Shown here in pieces: positions 17,372 to 27,526 of a stretch of 64,000 nucleotides of DNA. The DNA comes from Saprospiraceae bacterium (GTDB taxonomy: Bacteria; Bacteroidota; Bacteroidia; Chitinophagales; Saprospiraceae): positions 1 to 64,000 of the forward strand of contig JADKAE010000006.1 in NCBI GenBank assembly GCA_016715405.1, read 5' to 3'. Numbering within the stretch: the first letter of the stretch is position 1; each line of letters starts with the position of its first letter. Under the pieces are notes generated by a model. The model did no database searches. It saw only the letters and a program-made list of their open reading frames with translations, and was not told where the DNA came from. Both the position numbers and the translations under genes were made by a program.

Positions 17372-19417
17372 ATGACAAAGACCACTCCCAACCTCACCGA
17401 TTTCCAGCGTGCCATACTGGAAGGTTTACCATCGCAATTACCAACGCCAAAGCCTTACGATTCCGGCGTAAGCCATGCCCCCGTGCGGGTTATAGAGGGT
17501 GTATTGAGCGACAAAGAAAAAGCGCTGGCTTTGCGCAATGCCCTGCGGTATTTCCCCGCAGCGCAGCACGCCGAATTGGCGCCCGAATTTGCCGCCGAGC
17601 TGGCGGCTTACGGAAGAATTTACATGCACCGTTTCCGGCCCGATTATCCTATGTACGCGCGGCCTATCGACGAGTATCCGCACCGGTCGAGGCAGGCGGC
17701 GGCCATCATGTTGATGATTCAGAATAACCTCGACCCCAAGGTGGCCAAGCACCCCCACGAACTGATCACCTACGGCGGCAATGGGGCGGTATTCCAAAAC
17801 TGGGCGCAATACCGGCTGGTGATGAAATACCTCGCCGAGATGACCGACGAGCAAACGCTGGTATTGTACTCGGGGCATCCGCTGGGGCTTTTCCCTTCGC
17901 ACCCCGAAGCGCCGAGAGTGGTGGTCACCAACGGGATGATGATTCCCAATTATTCTAAAAAAGAGGACTGGAACAAATATAACGCCCTGGGCGTGACCCA
18001 ATACGGACAGATGACGGCGGGCTCTTTTATGTATATCGGCCCGCAAGGCATTGTACACGGCACCACCATTACCCTGCTCAATGCCGGGCGGCTGAAGGGA
18101 CTGGGCAGCGACAACCTGCAGGGCAATGTGTACGTCACCTCCGGTCTGGGCGGCATGTCGGGCGCACAAACCGTAGCAGCCGTAATAGCCGGCGCCGTAG
18201 GCGTAGTAGCCGAAGTAGACCCCGATGCCATCGCACAACGCCTTGCCGACGGCTATATCCAGGCCGAAAACGTTTTCCACGACCTCGACAAATTGCTGGC
18301 CCGCATCGAGGAATGCCGCCGCAACGGAGCCGCCATCGCCCTGGTATACGCCGGCAACGTAGTGGATTTGTGGGAGAAATTTGTCGAGGCCGGCACGCAC
18401 ATAGAATTGGGTTCTGATCAGACGTCCCTTCACAATATCGACGATATGGGCTATTGCCCTGCCGGCTATACTTTTGCCGAGGCCAAGGCCTTGCTGGTGC
18501 GCGACAAAGCCGCTTTTATGGAGGCCGTGTACCATACCCTGCGCCGGCACGTGGCCGCCATCAATGCCATGGCCTCCCGCGGCATGTACTTCTGGGATTA
18601 CGGCAACGCCTTCCTGCTCGAAGCAGGCCATGCCGGCGCCGACATCTGGCGCAATGAAGAAGAGGGATTGTACAAATACGCTTCGTACGTAGAAGACATC
18701 ATGGGGCCCATGTGTTTTGACTACGGCTTTGGGCCTTTCCGCTGGGTATGTACCTCGGGCGACCTTGCCGACCTGCACACCACCGACCGCATTGCAGGCG
18801 ATGAGCTGCGCGACATGCTCTCCAAATCCACACCGGATATTGCCGGGCAACTACGCGACAATCTGATTTGGATCGAATCAGCTGAAACCAACATCCCTGT
18901 GGTTGGCTCCAAATCGCGTATACTCTACGCCGACGCCCTGGGCCGCATCCGCATTGCCCGGGCTTTCAACGACGCCATAGCCCGCGGGGAGATCTCGGCG
19001 CCCGTTGTATTGGGCCGCGATCACCACGACGTGTCGGGAACGGACTCGCCTTTCCGCGAAACCGCCAACATATATGATGGGTCAAGATTCACTGCCGATA
19101 TGGCGGTGCACAACGTAATCGGCGACGCTTTCCGCGGCGCCACCTGGGTGAGCCTGCACAACGGCGGCGGCGTAGGCTGGGGTGAGGTGATCAACGGCGG
19201 TTTCGGCATGGTGCTCGACGGCAGCCCCGAAGCCCGGCGCCGCCTGGAAGCCATGTTGTTCTGGGATGTCAACAACGGCATTGCCCGTCGCAGCTGGGCC
19301 CGCAACGAAGGCGCTATGCACGCGGCTCAACGCGCCATGGAAGCCGAACCGCTACTTCGCATTACGATGCCCAATCTGGCAGACGACGATCTCGTGGAGA
19401 AGGCCCTGGGATTTTGA
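17372..19417 (+). CDS. hutU: Urocanate hydratase
   Basis: A 681-residue protein, longer than the about 550 residues of the Pseudomonas type and equal to the long form found in Bacteroidota and eukaryotes. NAD-binding and active-site motifs are seen: YGGNGAVFQNWAQYRLV, VLYSGHPLGLFPSH, TAGSFMYIGPQGIVHGT and SGLGGMSGAQ. The distal glycine-rich LHNGGGVGWGEVINGGFGMV matches the family. It converts urocanate to 4-imidazolone-5-propionate in histidine breakdown, in the cytoplasm. No hutH, hutI or hutG is adjacent, so the pathway is not clustered here. The start ATG 17372 follows the right arm of the GTTTAGCG element closely, so its promoter is likely within or before that repeat. Confidence 0.95.
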   Translation: MTKTTPNLTDFQRAILEGLPSQLPTPKPYDSGVSHAPVRVIEGVLSDKEKALALRNALRYFPAAQHAELAPEFAAELAAYGRIYMHRFRPDYPMYARPIDEYPHRSRQAAAIMLMIQNNLDPKVAKHPHELITYGGNGAVFQNWAQYRLVMKYLAEMTDEQTLVLYSGHPLGLFPSHPEAPRVVVTNGMMIPNYSKKEDWNKYNALGVTQYGQMTAGSFMYIGPQGIVHGTTITLLNAGRLKGLGSDNLQGNVYVTSGLGGMSGAQTVAAVIAGAVGVVAEVDPDAIAQRLADGYIQAENVFHDLDKLLARIEECRRNGAAIALVYAGNVVDLWEKFVEAGTHIELGSDQTSLHNIDDMGYCPAGYTFAEAKALLVRDKAAFMEAVYHTLRRHVAAINAMASRGMYFWDYGNAFLLEAGHAGADIWRNEEEGLYKYASYVEDIMGPMCFDYGFGPFRWVCTSGDLADLHTTDRIAGDELRDMLSKSTPDIAGQLRDNLIWIESAETNIPVVGSKSRILYADALGRIRIARAFNDAIARGEISAPVVLGRDHHDVSGTDSPFRETANIYDGSRFTADMAVHNVIGDAFRGATWVSLHNGGGVGWGEVINGGFGMVLDGSPEARRRLEAMLFWDVNNGIARRSWARNEGAMHAAQRAMEAEPLLRITMPNLADDDLVEKALGF

Positions 19418-19566
19418 GACTTTACGACTGTAAGACTGTACGACTATACGAACAGGGAAACTTTGCGTATCTTTATGCATCCATTTTAACAGTCGTACAG
19501 TCGTACAGTCGTACAGTCGTACAGTCGTACAGTCGTACAGTCGTACAGTCGTACAGTCGCACAGTC
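19418..19566. repeat. GTACGACT-family inverted tandem-repeat element (complete)
   Basis: The left arm (19418-19450) holds four degenerate GACTGTAC units. The core is AACAGGGAAACTTTGCG TAT CTTTATGC, and the right arm (19490-19565) is nine perfect GTCGTACA octamers. It starts right after the hutU stop and its last bases include the stop codon of the convergent MATE gene. The plan is the same as in the AGAGAAC elements: degenerate arm, core with a TAnnTTT-like box, perfect arm. Confidence 0.8.
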
Positions 19567-20949
19567 ATATCTTCACCAGCTTCCAGGCGCCCCGGCGGAA
19601 AATGATCACGAACAAGATCGCGGCGGTTGTTTCGCTTATCGCAATAGCCATGCTTACACCGGCCAGTCCCAGGTTTGCGGGTATAGCCAGCACATACCCA
19701 AGCGGTATTTCCAGCATCCAGAAACAGATCAAATTAATGATAGTAGGCGTTCGCGTGTCGCCGGCGCCGTTAAATGCCTGGCTGATCACCATGCCGTATG
19801 CAAAAACACATAGCCTGTACAAATAATGCGCAAGCTGGTAACGCCCGCTTTTACTACTGCTTCTTCCTGTGTGAAAAAACTTAGCAGCCAGTCGGCAGCG
19901 AAAAAATAAACCACCGACACGGTAAGCAGGAAATACATATTGTAGCGGGCGGCTTGCCAGACAGAAGTTTCAGCCCGTTCGGGGTGATTGGCGCCCAGGT
20001 TTTGTCCAACAAGCGTGGCGGCGGCATTAGCTATGCCCCACGACGGCAATATCGTAAATACCAGCAGGCGGATAGCGATAGTATATCCCGCCACCGCTTC
20101 GCTGCCAAACCGGGCAATGATAGTAATCAGGAAAATCCACGAAGCAGATGCAATGATAAATTGCCCGGCGCCCGTGGCGCCCACATTGATGAGCCGTTTG
20201 ATAACCTCGGCCTGCACCTGTATATGTCGCCAAAGAATGCGGATTCTGCTGCCCTCTTTTGTGAGCAGATAAAATTGGTACAACACGCCGATACCCCGCC
20301 CTATCGCGGTTGCCATAGCGGCGCCGGCCACGCCCATCTCCGGAAAAGGCCCCCACCCAAATATCAGAATTGGGTCGAGCACGATATTAATGCCGTTGGC
20401 CAGCCACAACACCCGCATCGCCGCCGCCGCATCGCCGGCGCCCCTTAAAATACCGTTGTTCAAAAAAAGCAGCGTAATGACGATATTGCTGCCCAGTGCA
20501 ATGCGCGTATAACCAATGCCGGAAGCGATAAGCTGTTCACTGCCGCCCAACAATCGCAGAATATCTTCCGCCCATATCAAACCGGCAATAGAAATAACCA
20601 CAGATATGCCAACCCCCAGCAGAATAGCCTGGAAGGCCGCTTTAGAGGCTTCCTCAGGGTGTTCTTCGCCGATCCGGCGCGCGATCATGGCCGTGGCTGC
20701 CATACTCAGACCTATCGCCAGCGAATAAATAAGGGTAAGCACCGACTCCGTGAGGCCTACTACCGCTACCGCATCGACGCTTATTTTGGCTACAAAAAAT
20801 GCATCTACAACGGCAAAAAGGGACTCCATCGCCATCTCCAATACCATGGGTATCGACAATAGCACAATGGCCCGGGTAATACTGCCGGTGGTATAACTTT
20901 TCTCCTCGCCTTTCAGAGCTTCTAAGAACAGATGGTACAGTTTGCGCAT
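19565..20949 (-). CDS. MATE-family multidrug/sodium efflux transporter (one frame break)
   Basis: About 461 residues with twelve predicted membrane helices, the usual MATE number. Family motifs include RAIVLLSIPMVLEMAMES in helix 1, VVGLTESVLTLIYSLAIGL, ILRGAGDAAAAMRVLW, ATLVGQNLGANHPERAE and, behind the break, SQAFNGAGDTRTPT. These transporters export cationic compounds in exchange for Na+ or H+. The start is ATG 20949 (MRKLYHLFLEALKG); the longer frame adds no conserved residues. One base is missing in the A run 19802-19806: TGYVFLHTAW should read TGYVFFAYGMVISQ. A TACCTTTG box at 21014-21021 (minus strand), 65 bases before the start, is a probable -7 element, although no well-placed TTG is seen. 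Confidence 0.85.
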
Positions 20950-21072
20950 GGGACAATCGGGTTGTAGTGTGCTGATTGGGGAGTTTTTTTTGAATTGGAA
21001 TCCTATTAACAACCAAAGGTAATGGAATAGTTCCCCACAGGTTTCTCAAAAAAATAATGCATTTTCGCATCA

Positions 21073-21991
21073 ATGAAAAACTATCTGAGTATCCTCCAGG
21101 AAATCAGGGAAGAGGTACTGCCGCTTTTGGGCCAGGGCAAAGTAGCCGGATACATCCCTGCTCTGCAAAATATAGATTCCCGCAGATTCGGCATGGCCCT
21201 GGTCACGCTCGACGGCGAAGCATTCGTAATCGGCGATGCCGACGAGCGCTTTTCTATTCAGAGCATTTCGAAGGTGTTTACGCTTGCTTTGGCTTTCGCC
21301 AAATTGGGCGAAGGCCTCTGGAAACGCGTTGGCCTCGAACCCTCCTGAAACCCCTTTAATTCGCTTTTACAACTCGAATACGAAAAGGGAATTCCCCGCA
21401 AACCCCTTCATTAACGCCGGCGCCATGGTGATCACCGACGTGCTGATCAGCAACTTTGACCACCCCAAAGCCGCTATCCTGGATTTTGTAAGGCAGTTGT
21501 CGGGCATCGACGACGTGTACTACGACTACGACATTGCCCGCTCGGAGCGCGAAACCGGATTTGTCAATGCCGCGTTGGTGAATTATCTCAAAAGCCTGGG
21601 CAATATCGAAAACAACGTAGAAACCGTACTCGATGTGTATTGCCACCAGTGCGCCATCAAAATGTCGTGCCGGGAACTGGCCAGGTCTTTCCTGTTTTTG
21701 GCCAACCACGGCATCATCCCCTCGGGCAATACCCGCATACTTACTACGAGCCAGGCCAAGCGCCTCAATGCCATCATGCTGACCTGCGGGTTTTACGACC
21801 AGGCCGGCGAATTTGCTTTCCGAGTGGGCATGCCGGGAAAAAGTGGCGTCGGCGGGGGCATCGTGGCGGTCATCCCCGGCGAACTGGCTATCGCCGTGTG
21901 GAGCCCCGAACTCAATGAACACGGCAATTCACTGGCAGGCATAAAAGCACTCGAGTTATTTACCACCAAAACGGGGCGTTCTATTTTTTAA
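21073..21991 (+). pseudogene. glsA: Glutaminase A with in-frame TGA and one frame break
   Basis: The whole glutaminase (about 306 residues) can be read only by passing two lesions. Motifs of the serine-dependent, beta-lactamase-like fold are clear: GKVAGYIPAL, FSIQSISKVFTLALA (catalytic Ser-x-x-Lys), NPFINAGAMV, YCHQCAIKMSCRELA and GKSGVGGGIVAV. The enzyme turns glutamine into glutamate and ammonia. The first lesion is TGA at 21346-21348 where family members have glycine (EPSGxPFNSL). The second is an extra A in 21400-21402, after which the correct frame (RNPFINAG) resumes. The frameshift fits the indel pattern of the window, but the TGA requires a substitution, so true inactivation cannot be excluded. 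It is labelled pseudogene for that reason. Confidence 0.8.
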
Positions 21992-22009
21992 AAAATAGTA
22001 ACTGTTTAG

Positions 22010-22086
22010 TAGGGTTTAGTGCATGCGCAGTTTAGCGATTAGGCTAAACCAAGCTAAACCCAATCGCTAAACCCTACTAAACAGTC
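22010..22086. repeat. GTTTAGCG-family inverted repeat (complete)
   Basis: GTTTAGTAGGGTTTAGTGC, ATGCGCAGTTTAGCGATTAGG, then after a short loop CTAAACCCAATCGCTAAACC and CTACTAAACAGTC. The outer 15-20 bases of both arms are perfect reverse complements. It lies between two plus-strand genes, 19 bases after glsA and 20 bases before the oxidoreductase. The same sequence, split open, flanks the S23 remnant at 16967-17366. Confidence 0.8.
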
Positions 22087-22105
22087 ACAAAAAATAATAC
22101 AACCC

Positions 22106-23092
22106 ATGGCAAATTCCAGCGATCATACTACACGCGTTTACAATTGGGGTATCATTGGTATGGGCCGCATTGCGCATAAGTTTGCACAGGACTTGCAATT
22201 GTTGCCCAACGCAAGACTTTGGGCTGTTGCCTCGCAGGACACTGCCCGCGCCGCCGCTTTTGCCCGCCAATACAAGTCGCCCCACCACTATGGCAGCTAC
22301 GAAGGGCTTTTGTCCTGCCCCGAACTCGATGTAGTATATATCGCTACGCCCCACGTGACGCACTGCGACAATACGCTGATGTGCCTCGAAGCCGGCATAC
22401 CGGTACTCTGCGAAAAACCATTGGCCATGAACGCCGCCGAAGCCGAAAGCATGGTACAGACCGCCCAACAACGGCAGGTATTTTTGATGGAGGCCATGTG
22501 GACGCGCTTTCTGCCCGCTACTCTCCAAATGCTGAAGTGGATCGAGGAGGGCCGTATCGGCGAAGTGATATCCGTAAAAGCCGATTTTGGCTTCCGTGCC
22601 CCCGTCGACCTCCAAGGCCGCATATACAATAAGGCGCTCGGAGGCGGCGCCTTACTCGATATCGGGATATACCCGGCTTTTTTGAGCTTGTTACTGCTGG
22701 GGCCGCCCACCACCATAAAGGCACTGGCGCACATCGGCCCTACCGGCGTTGACCTGGAAGTCGGCGCTGTGATGTCTTTCCCCGACAATCGCATGGCCCA
22801 CCTGCACACAACCGTGCTGGCAAATACTAAAACAGAAGCCTTTGTATACGGCTCGGAAGGTACGGTTCACCTCCATACGCGCTGGCACCACGCTTCTAGC
22901 CTGAGTCTGCTCAAAGAAGGCGAACGCCCGGAAGAAGTGCACTTCGACGAGAAAGGGTTCGGCTATCACCACGAGGCCACAGAAGTGATGCGCTGCCTCG
23001 ACGAGGGCCTGAAAGAAAGCCCTCTCCTACCCCTTTCTTTCAGTCGACAGCTTATGCAGTTGTTGGATGATATCCAGGCAGCAGCGGGGTAG
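22106..23092 (+). CDS. Gfo/Idh/MocA-family oxidoreductase
   Basis: A 328-residue protein. The Rossmann fold begins with NWGIIGMGRIAHKFAQDL, and the family's EKP motif is in PVLCEKPLAMNAAEAE. The C-terminal alpha/beta domain holds DIGIYPAFLSLLLLG with the catalytic-type histidine and lysine positions seen in dimeric dihydrodiol dehydrogenase-like members. Members oxidise or reduce sugars, inositols or trans-dihydrodiols with NAD(P). The substrate cannot be read from sequence, and no sugar-catabolic genes are adjacent. A VFLMEAMWTRFLP motif is typical of the dihydrodiol dehydrogenase-like branch. Confidence 0.85.
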   Translation: MANSSDHTTRVYNWGIIGMGRIAHKFAQDLQLLPNARLWAVASQDTARAAAFARQYKSPHHYGSYEGLLSCPELDVVYIATPHVTHCDNTLMCLEAGIPVLCEKPLAMNAAEAESMVQTAQQRQVFLMEAMWTRFLPATLQMLKWIEEGRIGEVISVKADFGFRAPVDLQGRIYNKALGGGALLDIGIYPAFLSLLLLGPPTTIKALAHIGPTGVDLEVGAVMSFPDNRMAHLHTTVLANTKTEAFVYGSEGTVHLHTRWHHASSLSLLKEGERPEEVHFDEKGFGYHHEATEVMRCLDEGLKESPLLPLSFSRQLMQLLDDIQAAAG

Positions 23093-23233
23093 TCTGTTGT
23101 CCGTTCTCTGTTCTCTGTTCTCCGTTGTCCGTTCTCCGTTGTCGGTTCCTTAGCATTGCCAGTTAAACTTTAACAGAGAACAGAGAACAGAGAACAGAGA
23201 ACAGAGAACAGAGAACAGAGAACAGAGAACAAA
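23093..23233. repeat. AGAGAAC-family inverted tandem-repeat element, copy 2
   Basis: The left arm (23093-23148) holds degenerate CCGTTCTCTGTT units. The core is CCTTAGCATTGCCAGTTAAAC, and the right arm (23174-23232) is eight perfect AGAGAAC units. It lies between convergent genes. If the frame of the minus-strand gene is corrected, translation would run into the repeat (CSLFSVLCSLFSV). Confidence 0.8.
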
Positions 23234-23252
23234 ACCACCCGGCCACCGGGAT

Positions 23253-23661
23253 GCGGAACGGCCAGGGAATACCCAGCAGAATAAGTACCAGCGCAATGCC
23301 GAAAAAGCGCACCACCACTTTGCCTCTGCTCTGGTCGTCAGCCTGGCGTTTTGGCCTTGCTGTAGCCCATTGTAATCAGGGTGATGGCAAGCACCATAAT
23401 AGTGATGTGTTCTACGCCGTAAAAGCGCAATACGCTGTCTTTCATAAAACCTTCGCCAAATTGCACATGCGGGCTCATAAAATACATGATGAGTCCCAGT
23501 ATCAATTGCAGGTGAGAAACGATGAGCGTAAACAAGGCCAGGCGTTGTTTGTAAGGCGCATTGGATTTCCACGCCTGCCATGCCGTAACGATGACGGTCA
23601 GCATTAATAACAAAGCGACCCAGCGCAGGCCCGAATGGGTGTGTTTGAGTATGTCGTACAT
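23253..23661 (-). CDS. Small multi-helix membrane protein (one frame break)
   Basis: About 136 residues with four predicted membrane helices. The beginning is MYDILKHTHSGLRWVALLLM, with LIVSHLQLILGLIMYF and VEHITIMVLAITLITMGYSKAK later. This looks like a widespread Bacteroidota cytochrome-b-like membrane family of unknown role that ends in GIPWPFR. That end (LILLGIPWPFR, ending about 23253) is in another frame and is joined by removing one base from the T run 23349-23352. After PWPFR no stop follows in the corrected frame before the AGAGAAC repeat, so a further small error near 23245 is likely. Conserved histidines in helices 1 and 2 could bind heme, which is speculative. Confidence 0.65.
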
Positions 23662-23666
23662 AGTTA

Positions 23667-23776
23667 TAGATAGTTAGTTAGTGACAAGGTAACAGGGTAA
23701 CAGGGTGACAGGGTGACAATGCCATTAAGTTAAGCTTTTCATGTTTACTAAACTTTGGAAGTTTAGTAAACCTTGA
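23667..23776. repeat. GTAACAGG/GTGACAGG array and TTTACTAAAC palindrome
   Basis: Units GGTAACAG and GGTGACAG are repeated at 23679-23719. Then comes TTTACTAAACTTTGGAAG and its complement TTTAGTAAAC (23750-23776). Both motifs are also combined, in the same order, at 11262-11436. The rest of the gap up to 23918 is AT-rich and should contain the peptidase promoter. Confidence 0.65.
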
Positions 23777-23918
23777 CCTGACAAGGGCTTAATTGCAAAC
23801 AGACATATGTCATAGCCATACTATACAATCGCGCTAAGGTACAAGTTCATAATCTGTAAAAAAAACTATATTAGCCCTTCATTTAAACCAATCCGCTAGG
23901 CGACGACTACTCGCCGTA

Positions 23919-26275
23919 ATGCTTCTTTTCGCGCTGGGCAACGGATCTGCAATCCTGGCACAAACACCGGCCAACCGTTCCAAACTAACCATCGAACAAA
24001 TCATGCAGGGCGACCGCTTTGTGGGTTATTTGCCCGAGGACGTGCGTTGGGCCGAGGATAACAGCGCCGTATTTTTCACCTGGAACCCCCACATGGCTCC
24101 GCTCCGAAGCCTTTATAAAATAGATTTAAAAGGAGGGCAACCACAGGAAGTGAGTATTGAAGAACAAAAAAAACTGCCCGACCCCGGCGTATACAATAAA
24201 GCGGGCAGCCTGTTATTGTATGAAAAAGATGGCGATATTTTTTATTAGATAAATCCACCGGCCAATCCCGGCAACTCACCAATACCGTCGACCGCGAAAG
24301 CAATCCCATTTTCTCCGGCGACGAAACCGCGGTAATTTTCACAAAAGACAATAATCTGTTTTTATGGGAATTTGCAGGCGGCGCCCTGCGGCAACTCACC
24401 AACCTCAGGCGCGGGAATAAACGCGTAGAGCCCGGCGCCGGCGCCCAGGAGCAATGGCTGCGCGATGACCAACTGGAATGGATGGAGGTATTGCAACAAC
24501 GAAAAGAAACCCGCGAATTGCGCGAAAAGCGCAATAAAGCCCTCGAACCCCAACGCCCCCGCGAAATCTATTACGGCGAAAAACAAGTATCGAACCTCCA
24601 GTGTAGTCCCGACCTTCGCTTTGTAACCTACCGCCTCAGTTCACGCAACAACAGCAAAGGTACCGCCGTGCCCGACTACGTAACTGAATCGGGCTACACC
24701 GAAGACCTCAACGCCCGCGCCAAAGTGGGCGGTTCGCAGGATTTGTCAGAGCTGTTTATTTACGACGTCGCCAGAGATACGTACTATGTAGTCGATACCA
24801 AACTCATTGACGGCATTTACGACAAGCCGGCATTCCTGCGCGAATACCATAAAGATACCACGGCATATGCCACGCGTTATAGCCAGCCGCGCGAGACGGT
24901 CATCCACGGGCCTTTCTTTTCTGCCGACGGCAAGGCTGCCGTGGTGGTAAGAGCCCTTGACAACAAAGACCGTTGGATCATGCTGCTCGACCTGCCCTCG
25001 GGGCAATTCAAACACCTCGACCGCCAGCACGACGACGCCTGGATCGGCGGCCCCGGCATCGACGGCTGGCTCAACTCCGCCGGCACAATCGGCTGGCTGC
25101 CCGACAACCGGCGCTTGTGGTTCCAGTCGGAAGACTCCGGTTATTCCCACCTCTATACCATCGACGTAGAAAACGACGAAAAAAAGGCGCTCACCAGCGG
25201 CCGGTTTGAAGTACTCAGCGTACAACTCTCCCGCGACGGCAACTACTTTTATCTCAGTGCTAACGCCGAAGGCCCACACGAACGACACTTCTACCGCCTG
25301 CCCACTACCGGCGGCGCGCTGGAGCGCATCACCAGGCAAGCCGGCGCCCACGACGTCACCCTTTCTCCCGATGAAAGCCGGCTTGCTGTTCGCTATTCCT
25401 ACAGCAACCGCCCCTGGGAATTGTATGTGATGGACAATCGCCCCGGCGCCCCCATGCGGCAACTCACGACGTCTACCACCGAGGCTTTTAAGACATACAA
25501 ATGGCGCGAGCCCGAGATCGTTTGGATTCCGGCCGCCGACGGCGCCCAGGTGCCCGCCCGGCTATATCGCCCTGCCAACGGCGCCCGCAAAGGCCCCGCC
25601 GTGATTTTTGTGCACGGCGCCGGCTACCTGCAAAACGTACACAAGTGGTGGAGTACCTATTTTAGGGAATACATGTTCCACAACTACCTCGCCGACAACG
25701 GCTATACCGTGCTCGACATCGACTTTCGGGCCAGTTCGGGCTACGGCCGCGACTGGCGCACGGCTATCTACCGCCATATGGGCGGAAAAGACCTCAGCGA
25801 TCAGGTCGACGGCGCCCGCTACCTGGCGCGCAACCACGGCGTAGACCCCCGCCGCATCGGCATCTACGGGGGCTCCTACGGTGGATTCATCACCTTGATG
25901 GCCCTGTTTAACGCTCCCGAAACCTTCCGCTGTGGCGCCGCACTGCGATCGGTGGCCGACTGGGCCCATTACAACCATCCTTATACCGCCAATATCCTCA
26001 ACACCCCCACTACCGACAGCATCGCTTACCGGCGCAGCTCGCCCATCTACTTCGCCGAAGGGCTCAAAGGGCGCCTGCTCATGCTGCACGGCATGGTAGA
26101 TACCAACGTACACTTCCAGGATGTAGTGCGCCTCTCCCAGCGCCTGATCGAACTCGGGAAAAACAACTGGGAAATGGCCATCTTCCCCATGGAAGACCAC
26201 GGCTTCGTTGAACCTACCAGTTGGGCCGACGAGTACAAACGCATTTATAGGCTGTTTGAAGAAGAACTTAAATAG
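23919..26275 (+). CDS. S9-family prolyl oligopeptidase/dipeptidyl peptidase (one frame break, start uncertain)
   Basis: About 785 residues. The N-terminal beta propeller (residues 40-480) includes DPP4-like repeats such as RWAEDNSAVFFTWNP and GDIF-LLDKSTGQSRQL. The alpha/beta hydrolase domain follows, with the oxyanion region VIFVHGAGYLQNVHKWW, the nucleophile in GIYGGSYGGFITLMALF, the Asp in LMLHGMVDTNVHF and the His in EDHGFVEP. It is probably secreted to the periplasm and trims peptides. The frame breaks in the T run 24238-24243, where one more T joins DGDIF to LLDKSTGQ. ATG 23919 leaves a short signal peptide (MLLFALGNGSAILA). Seven codons upstream, AGGCGACGACTACTC would encode a better leader, MRRLLAV-MLLF, if AGG (23898-23900) were ATG. 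Confidence 0.85.
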
Positions 26276-26396
26276 GAAAGTTTTTTTCTGCCAAAACGGC
26301 AGAATATACCTCTCTGGCATCATTATAGCTGGCGTATCTGAATACAAAGATGCCTACCCTCCTATTGACTTACCCGATCGTAAGTTCACCAAAACA

Positions 26397-27404
26397 ATGA
26401 CCATGACCGCACACTTCATTTCCGATGTGGCGCGCCCGGGTGATAACGGCGCCAATCCCCTACCCCTCTCCGATTTCGAATTACTCGATGCTTATTCGCG
26501 TACCGTAGTGCAGGTAGCTCAAAAAGTGAGCGACACCGTAGTGCATATCAAAGTAGAAAAACCCGGCAAGCGGGGCCGCAACAACGGTCAACGCGTACCT
26601 TTCGGCAGCGGCTCGGGTTTCGTGATCAGCAGCGACGGCTTTATCGTGACCAATAGCCACGTGGTGAGCGGCGCGGAGCGCCTGGAAGTCAACCTCCAGG
26701 ACGGGCGTCAGTACCACGCCACCCTTATAGGCAATGACCCCGCCACCGATATTGCCGTGATACAGATCAACGGTGAAAAATTATCCACGGTGAGTTTTGG
26801 CGATTCCGACAAGCTGCAGGTGGGGCAATTGGCCATCGCCATCGGCAATCCTTATGGGTTTCAGTATTCGCTCACGGCGGGCGTGGTGAGTGCCCTGGGC
26901 CGCACCCTGCGCTCCGAGAGCGGCCGCCTCATCGACGACGTCATACAAACCGACGCCGCGCTCAACCCCGGCAATTCGGGAGGGCCGCTGGTAGACTCCC
27001 ACGGCCGGGTAATCGGCGTTAATACGGCTGTCATTTTGCCAGCCCAGGGACTTTGTTTTGCCGTGGCCGCCAACCTGGTGCAATACGTAGTGGGCAAACT
27101 CATCATTTCCGGAAAAGTACGCCGGGGTTATCTGGGCATCTCGGGACAAATGGTGCGCCTGCCGCAAAATGCCCCACAGCCCTCGGGAGTGCTGGTGCAA
27201 AACGTAGAACCCGGCAGTCCCGCTTTCCAGGCCGGCATCGCCCAGGGCGACTTGATCACCGGCTTCGAAGGGCAACCTGTACTCACCATCGACGATCTGC
27301 ACAAGCTGCTAGACGAATCCAGTATCGGAAGGCGCAGCGAACTGCAATATGTGCGCAACCGCCGACCCGAAAAAGCACTGGTGACGCCGGTGGAGATGGG
27401 GTGA
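26397..27404 (+). CDS. HtrA/Deg-like S1C serine protease with PDZ domain
   Basis: A 335-residue protein from ATG 26397 (MTMTAHFISDVARPG). The protease triad is complete: His in IVTNSHVVSGAE, Asp in DPATDIAVIQ, Ser in LNPGNSGGPLVDSHG. A single PDZ domain (RRGYLGISGQMVRL ... QPSGVLVQNVEPGSPAFQAGI) covers the last 100 residues. No signal peptide or membrane helix is visible, which is unusual for DegP/DegS-type quality-control proteases and suggests a cytoplasmic member. An upstream in-frame extension overlaps the S9 gene and carries no conserved sequence, so it was not used. The gene starts 121 bases after the S9 peptidase stop and may be cotranscribed with it. Confidence 0.85.
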   Translation: MTMTAHFISDVARPGDNGANPLPLSDFELLDAYSRTVVQVAQKVSDTVVHIKVEKPGKRGRNNGQRVPFGSGSGFVISSDGFIVTNSHVVSGAERLEVNLQDGRQYHATLIGNDPATDIAVIQINGEKLSTVSFGDSDKLQVGQLAIAIGNPYGFQYSLTAGVVSALGRTLRSESGRLIDDVIQTDAALNPGNSGGPLVDSHGRVIGVNTAVILPAQGLCFAVAANLVQYVVGKLIISGKVRRGYLGISGQMVRLPQNAPQPSGVLVQNVEPGSPAFQAGIAQGDLITGFEGQPVLTIDDLHKLLDESSIGRRSELQYVRNRRPEKALVTPVEMG

Positions 27405-27526
27405 TCCTCTGTTGTCCGTTCTCTGTTCTCGGTTATCCGTTCCTTAACTTTGACAGTTAAATATTGACAGAGAACAGAGAACAGAGAACAGAGAACAGAG
27501 AACAGAGAACAGAGAACAGAGAACTC
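27405..27526. repeat. AGAGAAC-family inverted tandem-repeat element, copy 3
   Basis: The left arm is TTGTCCGTTCTCTGTTCTC with GGTTATCCGTTCC. The core is TTAACTTTGACAGTTAAATAT, with TAACTTTG inside. The right arm is about seven AGAGAAC units (27470-27522). It lies between the convergent protease and LytTR genes. Confidence 0.8.

Noticed and set aside
17438..18850. Long open frame of 470 codons on the strand opposite urocanate hydratase
   Set aside because: It lies fully inside hutU, has no family motif and an unlikely composition rich in His, Gly and Val. It is an antisense shadow caused by codon bias.
21346..21348. Recoding of TGA as glycine or TAG as glutamine in this organism
   Set aside because: Only three in-frame stops are involved (21346, 56371, 55281), and TGA and TAG end many intact genes in the window. 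Point errors or pseudogenes explain them.
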